A stretch of 31,257 nt of DNA from an uncultured Succinivibrio sp. (GCA_900754255.1 CAAECI010000114.1:1-31257), one strand, 5' to 3'; positions 1 through 8,123 are shown, numbered from the stretch's first letter. Translations and numbers: made by a program. Notes: generated from the letters alone by a model not told the origin.

Positions 1-290
<290 letters not shown>

Positions 291-1133
291 TCAAATAGTT
301 CGTTTAAGACGTGAGGCCTGCATGAGATGAATGCCCTCAAAGGCTTTCATGGCCCCACTTCCCGCAAAAAAGCGGCGGTTTATAAGCTCTGGAGTAAGAT
401 GCTCGTAAAAGCCCCAGCCATACTCAAACAGCATGGCTTCAACCTCCCTTATCGCATAGCCGCCCGTCATGTGCTCACCGAGCCTGCCCGTAAGATCTGC
501 CAAGGCTCTTCCTTTGCTTTTGTCCTTAAAGCCTGCAACCGGGAAATCAAAAAGCAATCTTGAGGGGCCGGAGATAAGGGCTGAAAGCTCGGCGATGGTA
601 TTTTCAAAGGCACTAAAGGGCAGATAGTAGGCAACGCCCAAGACGGTTATGAAGGTGGGAGCAAAGGGGTTAAAGCCGCTTTTCAAAAGGTGCTCGCTGA
701 GACTGTCCTTGGTAAAATCCACCTCCGTAAAGGTGACGGTGCCGCGCGTACTCCAGTGCAATGAGGCAATGCGACTGCGCTTTTCCCTTTGGGTATCGGG
801 ATGATCCACCTCGAATACACGCACATTAGGATTGCGGTTGCGCCAGGCAAAGGTATCGAGACCGGCCCCCATGATCAAATACTGCACCTGCGGCCGTCCC
901 TGCGCAAAGCATTTAAGATGACCCTCGGCCCAGGCGCCTCTTGATAGCAAGACGGATCCCAGATCCTCCAGCAATAATTTTTCATCATTGGCGACTACGA
1001 GCTCGCGCATCTGCGCAAACGCACTCTTGCCCAAGAGCTCGTGGGCCAGATAGTCGTTGAATATGGAATCGGCATACAATCCGCGGTTGTAGGCGCAGAG
1101 CTTGGCGGTGATGCTGCAAGTCTTCTCCTGCAT
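291..1133 (-). CDS. LCMT-family SAM-dependent methyltransferase
   Basis: Class I SAM-dependent methyltransferase of the leucine carboxyl methyltransferase-like group (COG3315 type). The SAM-binding motif I is seen as LIMGAGLDTFAWR, followed by the family's acidic motif VFEVDHPDTQREKR, which contacts the SAM ribose. VLGVAYYLPFSAF fits the post-motif region. The frame opens at a TTG (1157), but that codon lies in the T tract of the upstream terminator. ATG 1133 has AGGA 7 bases upstream and is preferred, giving 280 residues. It is the first gene after a probable cysteine-codon attenuator and is followed after 27 bases by a cystathionine-lyase-like fragment. In Bacillus subtilis a different SAM methyltransferase, YrrT, heads the mtnN-mccA-mccB methionine-to-cysteine operon, so a role in SAM turnover for sulfur recycling is plausible but inferred. 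The methyl acceptor is unknown. Confidence 0.8.
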   Translation of the reverse strand: MQEKTCSITAKLCAYNRGLYADSIFNDYLAHELLGKSAFAQMRELVVANDEKLLLEDLGSVLLSRGAWAEGHLKCFAQGRPQVQYLIMGAGLDTFAWRNRNPNVRVFEVDHPDTQREKRSRIASLHWSTRGTVTFTEVDFTKDSLSEHLLKSGFNPFAPTFITVLGVAYYLPFSAFENTIAELSALISGPSRLLFDFPVAGFKDKSKGRALADLTGRLGEHMTGGYAIREVEAMLFEYGWGFYEHLTPELINRRFFAGSGAMKAFEGIHLMQASRLKRTI

Positions 1134-1155
1134 AGTTAAATCCTGCTTTGAATAC

Positions 1156-1191
1156 AAAAAAAACCGTCTTAAATTTTTGCTTTTAAGACGG
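1156..1191 (-). terminator. Attenuator terminator hairpin before the methyltransferase gene
   Basis: On the minus strand CCGTCTTAAA (1191-1182) pairs perfectly with TTTAAGACGG (1173-1164) around an 8-base loop, followed by eight T (1163-1156). This is a textbook intrinsic terminator, placed about 25 bases upstream of the methyltransferase start. Its 5' arm overlaps a segment (1194-1184) that can pair instead with 1250-1240, so terminator and antiterminator exclude each other. Confidence 0.85.
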
Positions 1192-1250
1192 CTTGTGGGG
1201 AAACTTTGATGTTTTAGATGTGCACACAGGCACGAACTTAAGCCGTCTTA
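1184..1250 (-). promoter_or_regulatory. Antiterminator segments of a probable cysteine attenuator
   Basis: TAAGACGGCTT (1250-1240) is an 11-base perfect complement of AAGCCGTCTTA (1194-1184). The second segment contains most of the 5' arm of the terminator at 1156-1191. The first segment begins exactly at the TAA stop codon of the leader peptide, so a ribosome finishing the peptide would cover it and leave the terminator free to form. A ribosome stalled on the Cys codons just upstream could leave it exposed, so that the antiterminator forms. The base pairing is seen in the sequence; the mechanism is inferred by analogy with trp and his attenuators. Confidence 0.7.
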
Positions 1251-1379
1251 GCGACGACAACAGCACTCGTAGGAATTGAGAGAATATTGAGAGGAGGAAA
1301 TGAAATAGGATCGAAACGCAATGCTTGCGTCGTTTTGATTTTTAGAAAATCGCAAATTCTTTAAAAGCGAAGATCTCAT
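1248..1379 (-). CDS. Cys-rich leader peptide of a probable attenuator
   Basis: A 43-codon ORF starts at ATG 1379 and ends ...SYECCCRR-stop, with TGC TGT TGT at 1265-1257, CGT CGC, and TAA at 1250-1248. An AAGG-like ribosome site lies about 10 bases before the ATG. Three consecutive Cys codons directly before the stop are unusual in a small ORF. The stop codon coincides with the first base of an antiterminator arm that competes with the downstream terminator. The middle of the peptide is Ser-rich (SSS and several single Ser), which may be incidental. The peptide resembles no structural protein I know and probably acts through its translation. A shorter version starting at TTG codon 9 would keep the same end. 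The downstream genes, a SAM methyltransferase and a cystathionine-lyase-like gene, fit cysteine control. Confidence 0.7.
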   Translation of the reverse strand: MRSSLLKNLRFSKNQNDASIAFRSYFISSSQYSLNSYECCCRR

Positions 1380-1411
1380 GTTACAAAAGCCTTTCTGACT
1401 TCAGATTAAAC

Positions 1412-1423
1412 GCCCCTAGGGGC
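1412..1423. repeat. 12-bp perfect palindrome upstream of the leader peptide
   Basis: GCCCCTAGGGGC is a perfect palindrome 33 bases upstream of the leader-peptide ATG, in an otherwise AT-rich stretch. It could be a regulator operator or a short hairpin in the leader transcript. No known regulator site is recognised. Confidence 0.4.
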
Positions 1424-1465
1424 AGAAAACGAGGTAAAAAACTTTCTGTCTTAAACCTTGGTTTT

Positions 1466-1494
1466 AAATTACAAATTTTTTCAGCACTCGGCAA
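1466..1494 (-). promoter_or_regulatory. Weak candidate promoter for the leader/methyltransferase operon
   Basis: On the minus strand TTGCCG (1494-1489) and TAATTT (1471-1466) are separated by 17 bases, about 90 bases upstream of the leader ATG, inside an AT-rich stretch. The -35 match is fair and the -10 match poor, so this is only the best-looking candidate. Confidence 0.25.
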
Positions 1495-1596
1495 GAGTTT
1501 TTTAATTTTTTTCGTAATTACAGCCGAGAAAAGCTTTTCTGATCTAAAACGGAGCATTTGCTGCTTTCCAAACCGGTGCTATGCGGATCGAAAGAC

Positions 1597-1713
1597 TCAA
1601 TAGGGAGTGTAAAAGCCGCCGGCACCGTCGGAGGATATATGCCCTGCCGACGCAACGTTTACGAGACACAGCAGGGAAATAGCCTGAATAAGACCAAATC
1701 TCAGTATATGCAT
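1597..1713 (-). CDS. Small secreted peptide (38 aa), unknown function
   Basis: An ORF of 38 codons starts at ATG 1713 and has a perfect AGGAGG ribosome site at 1725-1720, six bases upstream, among the best in the window. The peptide reads as a signal peptide: Arg at residue 5, a hydrophobic core (ISLLCLVNVA) and an ASA cleavage motif at residues 21-23. This would leave a 15-residue product, GHISSDGAGGFYTPY. It lies 44 bases downstream of lnt in the same direction and could be co-transcribed with it. I recognise no family. It might be a real small envelope or secreted peptide, or the 5' remnant of a decayed exported protein, since stop codons follow in the next frame inspected. The function is unknown. 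Confidence 0.5.
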   Translation of the reverse strand: MHILRFGLIQAISLLCLVNVASAGHISSDGAGGFYTPY

Positions 1714-1757
1714 CCCTATCCTCCTACCCTTTTTATCGAGAAATTTCAGGCAGAAAA

Positions 1758-3371
1758 CTAAGGCCTTACCAATTCCTTGAATTTTTCCTTATTTTCATCA
1801 ACGTGGCGACGGCTGATAAAGATCCCCGCAACTACCAAGAGCAGCATCAATACGAAGGCGACATAGGAGCCGGCCTCGGCGTAAGGGGTACGCCCCGATC
1901 TTGCAACCAGCTTGGTCTCAAGCACGGCTCTTTCATCACGAGGCAGAGCCTTTACAATTTTTCCGTCGGGACCTATAAGCGCCGTGATCCCGTTGTTTGT
2001 TACCCTCAGCATGGGCTTTTGCAACTCCATGGCCCGAATACGGGCTATATTGAAGTGCTCATAGGGGCCGCGCGTGGTACCGAACCAAGCATCATTTGAG
2101 ATCATGAGTATGGCTCCGGCCTCATCATCGTCAAAAGCCAATGGGGCTTCTGGAAATATTGCCTCGTAGCAAATGGCCGGGATGAATTTTATACCCTTGA
2201 TGTTAAGCGGGAGCTGTGCATTTTGCGGAGCTTTAAAATCCGACATGGGGATCTGAAAGATCCTCCCCAAGGGACGCAAAACCTCGGCAAATGGCACGAA
2301 TTCACCGAAGGGCACCAAATAACGCTTGTCGTAATACTGTATACGCCCTACGCCCTGATCCTCGTCCCCTGCTCGATCCTGTGTATCTCCGAGCACCACT
2401 ATGCTGTTGCGTTTCTCTTCACCGTCTCTACGCAGAACTCCGGTGACGAGCGCACTCTTCTTGGAGGCCGCCGCGGCGTTGAGATCGCTCAAAAGCTCCA
2501 TGGCATCGTTCATATAAAATGGAAGTGCCGCCTCAGGCCACACCACCATATCGAATTTGCCCAAAAGCTCACGGCTTAGATCCCAATATACGGCTACGGA
2601 GCTTTGAATGCCGGCCTGAGACAGTCTTATGCTCTGCGGAATATTGCCCTGCACGCAGGCAGTACTGATGCTGACACCGTCCTTGGTATACTGCACGCTC
2701 TGCAACATCAACCCGGCAAAAACAATCACTCCTGCAAAAGGCAGGAAAAGATAACGTCTCAAAGCCGCCATGGCCACACAGCCTGCGCACAGACTCATCA
2801 AAATACCAGTACCGCGCGCTCCTGATAGGGGCAGGAAGGCCGAGAAGGGACCGCTTAAAGCCGTATTGCCCAAATACATCCACGGAAAGCCCGTAAACAG
2901 CACGCCCGAGCTGAAGTCGGCCGCCGCTATGGCCGCAGGCATAAAGAAGCAAATAAATGCGGCCTTCTTACCCCTTGAGAATGAGAAGGCGGGTATTGAG
3001 AAGAAGGCATAATGCAAAGCCAAATACATGGACAGCAGCACGGTGCAAAACCAGGACATGGCGGCATTCATCTGGCCGAAGCCCTCCATCACGAAATTAA
3101 GCCACGACAACGACGTGGCAAACAAAGCCGTGAAGAAGGTTAGGACCGTAAAAAACATCGCTCCCTTGGATTTTAGGCCCGATAGCAAAACCAAAAGTAA
3201 GGTAAGGGCACCTAAAGTTACGATCCACAGATCATATGGAGCATAACCTAGACTGCCCGCAATCCCCAGGATCAGAGCACATAAAAAACGACCTTTTTTA
3301 GAAAGACAAAAAGCCGTCAAATACGAGCCGTGCAGTATGTTCAATAAAAAAAACAAGGCCTTGGCGAGCAA
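1758..3371 (-). CDS. lnt: Apolipoprotein N-acyltransferase
   Basis: Adds the third acyl chain to the N-terminal cysteine of lipoproteins in the inner membrane, the last step of lipoprotein maturation before Lol sorting. The first 230 residues are a run of hydrophobic segments, including the conserved GYAPYDLW near residue 43, followed by a periplasmic nitrilase domain. The catalytic triad is visible: E280 (VVWPEAALPF), K349 (YYDKRYLVPFGEF) and C401 (IPAICYEAIFPE), spaced as in E. coli Lnt (E267, K335, C387). At 537 residues the length is close to the usual 510. The start is TTG 3371, with GAAGAGG 7 bases upstream overlapping the end of corC; no ATG gives a complete N-terminus. It is the last large gene of the miaB-ybeZ-ybeY-corC-lnt operon. 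Confidence 0.95.
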   Translation of the reverse strand: MLAKALFFLLNILHGSYLTAFCLSKKGRFLCALILGIAGSLGYAPYDLWIVTLGALTLLLVLLSGLKSKGAMFFTVLTFFTALFATSLSWLNFVMEGFGQMNAAMSWFCTVLLSMYLALHYAFFSIPAFSFSRGKKAAFICFFMPAAIAAADFSSGVLFTGFPWMYLGNTALSGPFSAFLPLSGARGTGILMSLCAGCVAMAALRRYLFLPFAGVIVFAGLMLQSVQYTKDGVSISTACVQGNIPQSIRLSQAGIQSSVAVYWDLSRELLGKFDMVVWPEAALPFYMNDAMELLSDLNAAAASKKSALVTGVLRRDGEEKRNSIVVLGDTQDRAGDEDQGVGRIQYYDKRYLVPFGEFVPFAEVLRPLGRIFQIPMSDFKAPQNAQLPLNIKGIKFIPAICYEAIFPEAPLAFDDDEAGAILMISNDAWFGTTRGPYEHFNIARIRAMELQKPMLRVTNNGITALIGPDGKIVKALPRDERAVLETKLVARSGRTPYAEAGSYVAFVLMLLLVVAGIFISRRHVDENKEKFKELVRP

Positions 3372-3374
3372 AAT

Positions 3375-4202
3375 TTAAACCTCTTCCTTTACACGTACAC
3401 GCAAAAGATTGATGCGTTGCTTGGCACAGGACAGTACCTCAACCTCAAAGCCCAGAAATGAAAGCTTGGCTCCCTTTTGCGGGAAATAACCGAAAAGATG
3501 CAAAACCAGACCGGCAAAGGTATCCACTCCTGCCTGCGGAAGCTTGACCTTAAAGTACTCCTCAAAATCCTCAACGGGAGTGATGCCGCGCACTATGTAG
3601 GTATCCTTCTCGTGAGCCTTGGAGATCATGGCCTTCTCGTCGTTTTCATCGTATTCATCATCGATGTCGCCGACTATAAGCTCCAGAATGTCCTCGATGG
3701 TAATAAGTCCGCTCACGCCGCCGAACTCATTGACCGCCACGGCCAAATGGAAACGGCGGTTTTGAAATTCCCGCAGCATGGAGCTTACGTGCTTGGACTC
3801 GGGAACTATGACCGCCTCACGCAAAAGCTCGCGCAGGGATGAGACCTTGGTCAGACCGGCTAGAGCCGGTAACAGATCCTTGGCCAATAAGATTCCCTCG
3901 ATATGATCCTTGTCGCCTGAGATCACGGGGTAGCGGGAGTGACCCGACTCCGCCACCACCGCAGCAGCCTCCTCAAGCGTGCTGTCGGCAGAAATGGTGA
4001 TCATCTGCGTACGCGGGATCATGATCTCCGAAATACGCTGTCTGCCCACGTCAAAAACGCCCTTGATCATATCCTCGGTATTGCGACTTATGATCTCGCG
4101 ACGACGTGCATCGTCAATGACGTCCTCAAGCTCCTTTAACGATTCGGGTTTGCCAGGATGCAAAAGACGTTTAAGAAAACTGTCGCCCTTACTTTCACTC
4201 AT
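3375..4202 (-). CDS. corC: CBS-domain protein CorC/YbeX
   Basis: Cytoplasmic CBS-pair protein of the CorC/YbeX family, without the membrane DUF21 domain found in HlyC relatives. About residues 60-190 hold two CBS domains (ISEIMIPRTQMITI; VAVNEFGGVSGLITIEDILE). An acidic linker (DDEYDENDE) follows, then a C-terminal CorC_HlyC domain (about 200-275) with DTFAGLVLHLFGYFP. The family has been tied to magnesium/cobalt efflux, and in E. coli YbeX is also linked to ribosome metabolism, which fits its place beside ybeY. The ATG overlaps the ybeY stop (ATGA), and the stop lies three bases before the lnt TTG, so the three genes are translationally coupled. Confidence 0.93.
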   Translation of the reverse strand: MSESKGDSFLKRLLHPGKPESLKELEDVIDDARRREIISRNTEDMIKGVFDVGRQRISEIMIPRTQMITISADSTLEEAAAVVAESGHSRYPVISGDKDHIEGILLAKDLLPALAGLTKVSSLRELLREAVIVPESKHVSSMLREFQNRRFHLAVAVNEFGGVSGLITIEDILELIVGDIDDEYDENDEKAMISKAHEKDTYIVRGITPVEDFEEYFKVKLPQAGVDTFAGLVLHLFGYFPQKGAKLSFLGFEVEVLSCAKQRINLLRVRVKEEV

Positions 4203-4669
4203 TCCTCATCATCCTTATAAGGGTTGTCATAGCCCAAGGCCTGTACGGCCTTGATCTCCAAGGGCTCCATCACCTGAGCATCGGAAGGCTCAATATGATC
4301 GTAGCCTATAAGATGCAAGCAGCCGTGTACTATGAGATGCGCGAAATGCTCCTCGACACTCTTGTGCTGCTCCAAAGCTTCCCTTTTCAAAACCTTAAGA
4401 CATACCACCAGATCCCCTATAAGCGGCAAATCGACCTCAGAGGGACATTCAAAGGGAAATGAAAGAATGTTGGTGGGCTTGTCCATATGACGGTAAATAC
4501 CGTTTAGGTGCTGTATTTCATCAGGCTCGACCACGCGTACGGTAAGCTCGGCATCGGCAGTACGTCCTCCCGTCTCCAAGGCCTGTCCGGCCCATTTGGC
4601 GAGAGTTTCCTCATCGGGGATCCCCTCACGATCGACCACGGCAAGCTGTAATTCAACCTCAGTCTTCAC
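4199..4669 (-). CDS. ybeY: Endoribonuclease YbeY
   Basis: Single-strand-specific metallo-endoribonuclease needed for 16S rRNA 3'-end maturation and ribosome quality control. The UPF0054 zinc motif HGCLHLIGYDH supplies H115, H119 and H125. The upstream conserved segment DKPTNILSFPF (about 63-73) and the GDLVVC strand are also present. At 156 residues it has the usual length. The start ATG lies inside the end of ybeZ (11-base overlap) and its stop overlaps the corC start, so it sits in a tightly coupled ybeZ-ybeY-corC unit as in E. coli. Confidence 0.96.
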   Translation of the reverse strand: MKTEVELQLAVVDREGIPDEETLAKWAGQALETGGRTADAELTVRVVEPDEIQHLNGIYRHMDKPTNILSFPFECPSEVDLPLIGDLVVCLKVLKREALEQHKSVEEHFAHLIVHGCLHLIGYDHIEPSDAQVMEPLEIKAVQALGYDNPYKDDEE

Positions 4670-5753
4670 GTTTTACTTCCTCTTTTTTATCTTCCGCTTG
4701 TTCTTCTCTTCTGCGCGGACGATACACGGCGGTATCACCATGCACCCTTTCAAAGGCCTCATAGGCGTTGACTATGGCGGCGACGACGGGATGACGCACC
4801 ACATCCTCGGAATTGAAGAAGGTAAAGCCTATGGCCTCGGTATCATGCAAAACGTCGATGGCATTTTTCAGTCCCGAGCGTACGTTGTGCGGCAGATCGA
4901 TCTGGCTGGGATCACCCGTAATGACCGCCTTTGAATTAAAGCCGATACGGGTTAAAAACATCTTCATCTGTTCGACGGTGGTGTTTTGCGCCTCGTCAAG
5001 GATAATGAAGGAATCGTTTAAGGTACGACCGCGCATATAGGCCAAGGGAGCGATCTCAATCACCGAGCGCTCGATGAGCTTTTCCACCTTTTCAAAGCCC
5101 AGCATTTCAAACAGGGCATCATACAGAGGTCGCAAATAGGGATCGACCTTTTGCGACAGATCGCCCGGTAAAAAGCCGAGCTTTTCTCCGGCCTCCACCG
5201 CAGGTCTAGTCAGAATTATGCGTGTAACCGAATTGCTCTCAAGGGCATTGACGGCCGCGGCTACGGCAAGATAGGTCTTGCCGGTACCGGCAGGCCCGAT
5301 GCCGAAGGTCACATCGTGAGCATAAATTTGATTGATATAGGCAGCCTGATTGGAGGTACGCGCTTTGACAAATCCGCGTCTGGTTTTGAAATTCGAAGCC
5401 TTTTTATACAGGGCTCCGACGCTGCCGCGATCCTCGTTTTGAGCGTAATCGTCATCGGTAGCCTCAAGCTTGATGCTCTCGGTGATCGCAAGATGCACCT
5501 GCTCGGCCTCGATATAGCGGGCCTTGCCGTTTTTTAAGGGCGCCGTATCTATGTAAAGTCTTTTAATGAGCTTTTCACAGCGCGGCAAGGCGTTCAACGG
5601 GCCTTCCATATGCATGTGCGCACCCGATAAGGCCAATCGCACTCCCAAACGCTTTTCTATCTGACGTAAATTAGCATCCTCCGGGCCTGCAAGACAGGCC
5701 AGACGATCCTTGTCGGAAGGCTCAAGCAGGAAATCCTGACTTATATTTTTCAA
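4659..5753 (-). CDS. ybeZ: PhoH-like ATPase YbeZ
   Basis: PhoH-family P-loop ATPase that partners YbeY in RNA metabolism. The N-terminal KH-like region (about 15-50, with an RQIEKRLGVRL strand-helix) precedes the ATPase core. Walker A is GPAGTGKT at 153-160 and Walker B is ILDEAQ at 251-256, followed by the conserved TGDPSQIDLP segment. The last 25 residues are charged (RRREEQAEDKKEEVK). The start is a TTG at 5753 with AAGGA about 6 bases upstream, right after the miaB stop. No in-frame ATG lies near, so TTG is chosen. It overlaps ybeY by 11 bases. Confidence 0.94.
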   Translation of the reverse strand: MKNISQDFLLEPSDKDRLACLAGPEDANLRQIEKRLGVRLALSGAHMHMEGPLNALPRCEKLIKRLYIDTAPLKNGKARYIEAEQVHLAITESIKLEATDDDYAQNEDRGSVGALYKKASNFKTRRGFVKARTSNQAAYINQIYAHDVTFGIGPAGTGKTYLAVAAAVNALESNSVTRIILTRPAVEAGEKLGFLPGDLSQKVDPYLRPLYDALFEMLGFEKVEKLIERSVIEIAPLAYMRGRTLNDSFIILDEAQNTTVEQMKMFLTRIGFNSKAVITGDPSQIDLPHNVRSGLKNAIDVLHDTEAIGFTFFNSEDVVRHPVVAAIVNAYEAFERVHGDTAVYRPRRREEQAEDKKEEVKRED

Positions 5754-5762
5754 AGCAAATCC

Positions 5763-7127
5763 TTAATTAACCATTTCACCGCGCAGGGTATGCGGCAAAA
5801 CCTCTGTTATTCTTACCCTGATCATGGTTCCCAAAAGCTTTTTATCCCCCTTGAAAACCACGATGCGGTTTGCCGAGCTACGCGCCTTAAGCTCGCTCTC
5901 ATCCTTTACCGACGTCCCCTCTACCAAGACCTCCAAGATCTCGTTTAGGTAGCCGCGGCTGTATTCACGTGCCTGCTCCTCAAGCAGAGCCTGCAGTTTG
6001 TAAAGACGCTGCTTTTTTTCCTCCAGGCTTACGTCATCGGGATAATCGGCAGCAGGGGTTCCCGGGCGCTTTGAATAAATGAAGCTGAAGCTTTGGTCGA
6101 ATTTAACCTTGCGCACCAGCTCCATGGTTTCCTCAAATTGCGCGGCGCTTTCGCCGGGGAAGCCCACGATGAAGTCCGAGGATATGCGGGCCGTGGGTCT
6201 TACGGCTCGTATTTTGTTTACAAGCTCCAGATAGGAGGCCGCCGTGTAACGACGGTGCATACGCTCCAAAATACGATCGGATCCGCTTTGTACCGGAATG
6301 TGCACGGCATCGGCTATAACCGGCAAAGAGCCGATTGCCTCCACCACCTCATCATTAAAATCCATGGGATTTGAGGTGGTAAAGCGCAGGCGTTCGAGTC
6401 CCTTCAGAGCGGCAATCTCATAGAGTAGCTCGGCAAAGGAGCATTCGCTGCCGTCGTCGTTCAGCCCGCAAAAGGAATTTACGTTTTGTCCCAAAAGGTG
6501 AATTTCGCGGGCTCCTGATGCCAAATGCGCACGACATTCGGAGAGGATCTCGCTTACAGGGCGTGATTTTTCCTCACCGCGGGTATAAGGCACTATGCAA
6601 TAGGTGCACTTATTGGAGCATCCCTCCATGATGGTCACGAAGGCACTGGCCTCGCGTCGTCCCTGCATGGGCAGAGAATCGAATTTTTCCATGGAATCGG
6701 CATCCACGTCGCACACGGGACGGCCCGTAGCCTTGTAAAGCTCGATCAGATCGGGAAGACGGTGAATGGTTTTGGGAGAGAAGACTATACTTACGCCGCG
6801 ATCCTCATCGAGGATTTTTTGCCCGAGCTCCGTGCCGACACAGCCGCCCAGAGCTACGACGGTAGAGTTTCCCACCGCGCCCTGATGCCTCCATGCATCT
6901 ATCTGGTTGAAAACCTTATTTTCGGCCTTGGCACGCACCGCACAGGTAACGAGCACCACCACCTCCGCCTCATTCGGAGCTGAGACCTCGGCATAGCCCT
7001 TGGAGCTTAGGAGATCCCGTATGCGCCCCGTATCGTAAACGTTCATCTGGCAACCCCATACGGCGATGTAGAAGGTGCCGCGCTGTATCTTGAATTCGTC
7101 AAGCGCTTTTACGCTGAATGATGTCAT
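5763..7127 (-). CDS. miaB: tRNA-2-methylthio-N6-dimethylallyladenosine synthase MiaB
   Basis: Radical-SAM methylthiotransferase that converts i6A37 to ms2i6A37 in tRNAs reading UNN codons. The N-terminal MTTase domain carries three cluster cysteines: C26 (VWGCQMNVYD), C62 (TCAVRAKAE) and C96 (GGCVG). The radical-SAM motif CSNKCTYC gives C170, C174 and C177. GQNVNSFCG and DFIVGFPGE are typical of the family, and a C-terminal TRAM domain (about 385-450) follows. At 454 residues the length is slightly below E. coli MiaB (474). It opens the minus-strand block, with a candidate promoter 40-65 bases upstream. The second cysteine motif, usually N-T-C-S-I-R, reads V-T-C-A-V-R, still plausible for MiaB. 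Confidence 0.95.
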   Translation of the reverse strand: MTSFSVKALDEFKIQRGTFYIAVWGCQMNVYDTGRIRDLLSSKGYAEVSAPNEAEVVVLVTCAVRAKAENKVFNQIDAWRHQGAVGNSTVVALGGCVGTELGQKILDEDRGVSIVFSPKTIHRLPDLIELYKATGRPVCDVDADSMEKFDSLPMQGRREASAFVTIMEGCSNKCTYCIVPYTRGEEKSRPVSEILSECRAHLASGAREIHLLGQNVNSFCGLNDDGSECSFAELLYEIAALKGLERLRFTTSNPMDFNDEVVEAIGSLPVIADAVHIPVQSGSDRILERMHRRYTAASYLELVNKIRAVRPTARISSDFIVGFPGESAAQFEETMELVRKVKFDQSFSFIYSKRPGTPAADYPDDVSLEEKKQRLYKLQALLEEQAREYSRGYLNEILEVLVEGTSVKDESELKARSSANRIVVFKGDKKLLGTMIRVRITEVLPHTLRGEMVN

Positions 7128-7164
7128 GTTATTCGTCAGATCAGTAAAAAAAAATCGTGCACGT

Positions 7165-7193
7165 ATTGTACTAATTTCCGCAAAGAATGGAAA
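7165..7193 (-). promoter_or_regulatory. Candidate sigma-70 promoter of the miaB-lnt operon
   Basis: On the minus strand TTTCCA (7193-7188), a 17-base spacer and TACAAT (7170-7165) lie about 40 bases upstream of the miaB ATG, in the 80-base gap to the HAD gene. Four of six -35 bases and five of six -10 bases match consensus. Confidence 0.5.
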
Positions 7194-7207
7194 AACAGAC
7201 GCTGTGC

Positions 7208-8101
7208 CTACACCTTATTGCGCAAATTTTCCTCACTTTCCTGCACATAGCGTTCATTCTCATGGCGCAGCTCACACCCTGCCGCCACATAGTCGATGAT
7301 CTTGGAAACCAAAGTCTCAAGCTCGGATCCCTCGGAATAATCGGCAGGGGCAAAGTAGCGTATGCGCTGATCACGTATCAGACGATAGACCTGTTGCTTG
7401 TCACGCTTTATAGGATCGTAAACGCCTATTGAATGCCCGCCGAAGGAATTGACGAGCTTCATGCAGGGTATGTCGGTGGCGCTGTCACCTATGTAAATCA
7501 TGTTTGAAAAAGGCACGCGCAATTGAGAAGGCTTGTAATAGGTATTGACGTTGGCATCGTTAACATCGATCGCTCCCTTTTCAATGCGGAAGAGGAATTG
7601 CGTTTTGTTCGTAAAGTTTATGATCTGAGCAGGCCACACGGCGCTTCCGCCCTCATTGTAGAGAAAGGTATTGGCGTAGATCATTTTAAATTTTTTGCCT
7701 ATCTTGGTGCCCTCGATCATATCCTTCACGCCCGAGGAAATGATGTAGTGCTCCACCTTAAGCTTATGCCTGCGCCCCATTTCGTTGACGCGGTCAAACC
7801 AGCTTTCAACCCCGTTATAAAGCTTTACCTTTGATCCGAAACGTCTGAGCTTGTCACGCTTGACGTAAAAATTATTCTCGGCGCCCTTTAACATGAGATA
7901 CATATAGGCAAGGTTGGGATCCATTCCGTGCTCTCTGGCCAGGCGATTGGATTCCTCCCAGAATTCCTCGACATTTTCCTTAAGCTCCTGGATATAACCC
8001 TGAGCCTGCATATCCTCGGGGGATAAGGTTTTGTCAAAATCATAGCAAAAGGCCAGTACGTCCCCTTCGTCGTCCGCAAGGACATTTTTTTCCCTTGTCA
8101 T
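7208..8101 (-). CDS. HAD-family phosphatase/hydrolase
   Basis: Haloacid dehalogenase superfamily hydrolase of unknown substrate. Motif I is CYDFDKT, with the nucleophile D21 and acid D23. Motif II is within EHYIISSG, and the C-terminal metal motif is IYIGDSATDIPCMK, where GDSxTD supplies the acidic pair. A helical cap (FWEESNRLAREHGMDPNLAYMYLM) lies between motifs I and II. The frame is open to 8221, but ATG 8101 has GGAG 7 bases upstream and matches the family N-terminus just before motif I, giving 297 residues. It may have its own extended -10 promoter. It is not part of the classical miaB cluster. A phosphomonoesterase is the safest description. Confidence 0.85.
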   Translation of the reverse strand: MTREKNVLADDEGDVLAFCYDFDKTLSPEDMQAQGYIQELKENVEEFWEESNRLAREHGMDPNLAYMYLMLKGAENNFYVKRDKLRRFGSKVKLYNGVESWFDRVNEMGRRHKLKVEHYIISSGVKDMIEGTKIGKKFKMIYANTFLYNEGGSAVWPAQIINFTNKTQFLFRIEKGAIDVNDANVNTYYKPSQLRVPFSNMIYIGDSATDIPCMKLVNSFGGHSIGVYDPIKRDKQQVYRLIRDQRIRYFAPADYSEGSELETLVSKIIDYVAAGCELRHENERYVQESEENLRNKV

Positions 8102-8123
8102 ATAGATCTCCATTAATAGTAAA

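Noticed and set aside
1156..1757. SAM, SAH or T-box riboswitch before the methyltransferase
   Set aside because: No conserved core of these aptamers is visible; the leader-peptide attenuator explains the terminator better.
1558..1761. 67-codon plus-strand ORF beside lnt
   Set aside because: No ribosome site and no recognisable protein; it lies antisense to the better supported 38-residue minus-strand ORF.
2569..2952. Long overlapping ORF within lnt
   Set aside because: It lies in another frame of a gene with a complete catalytic triad; composition and lack of family match mark it as a shadow.
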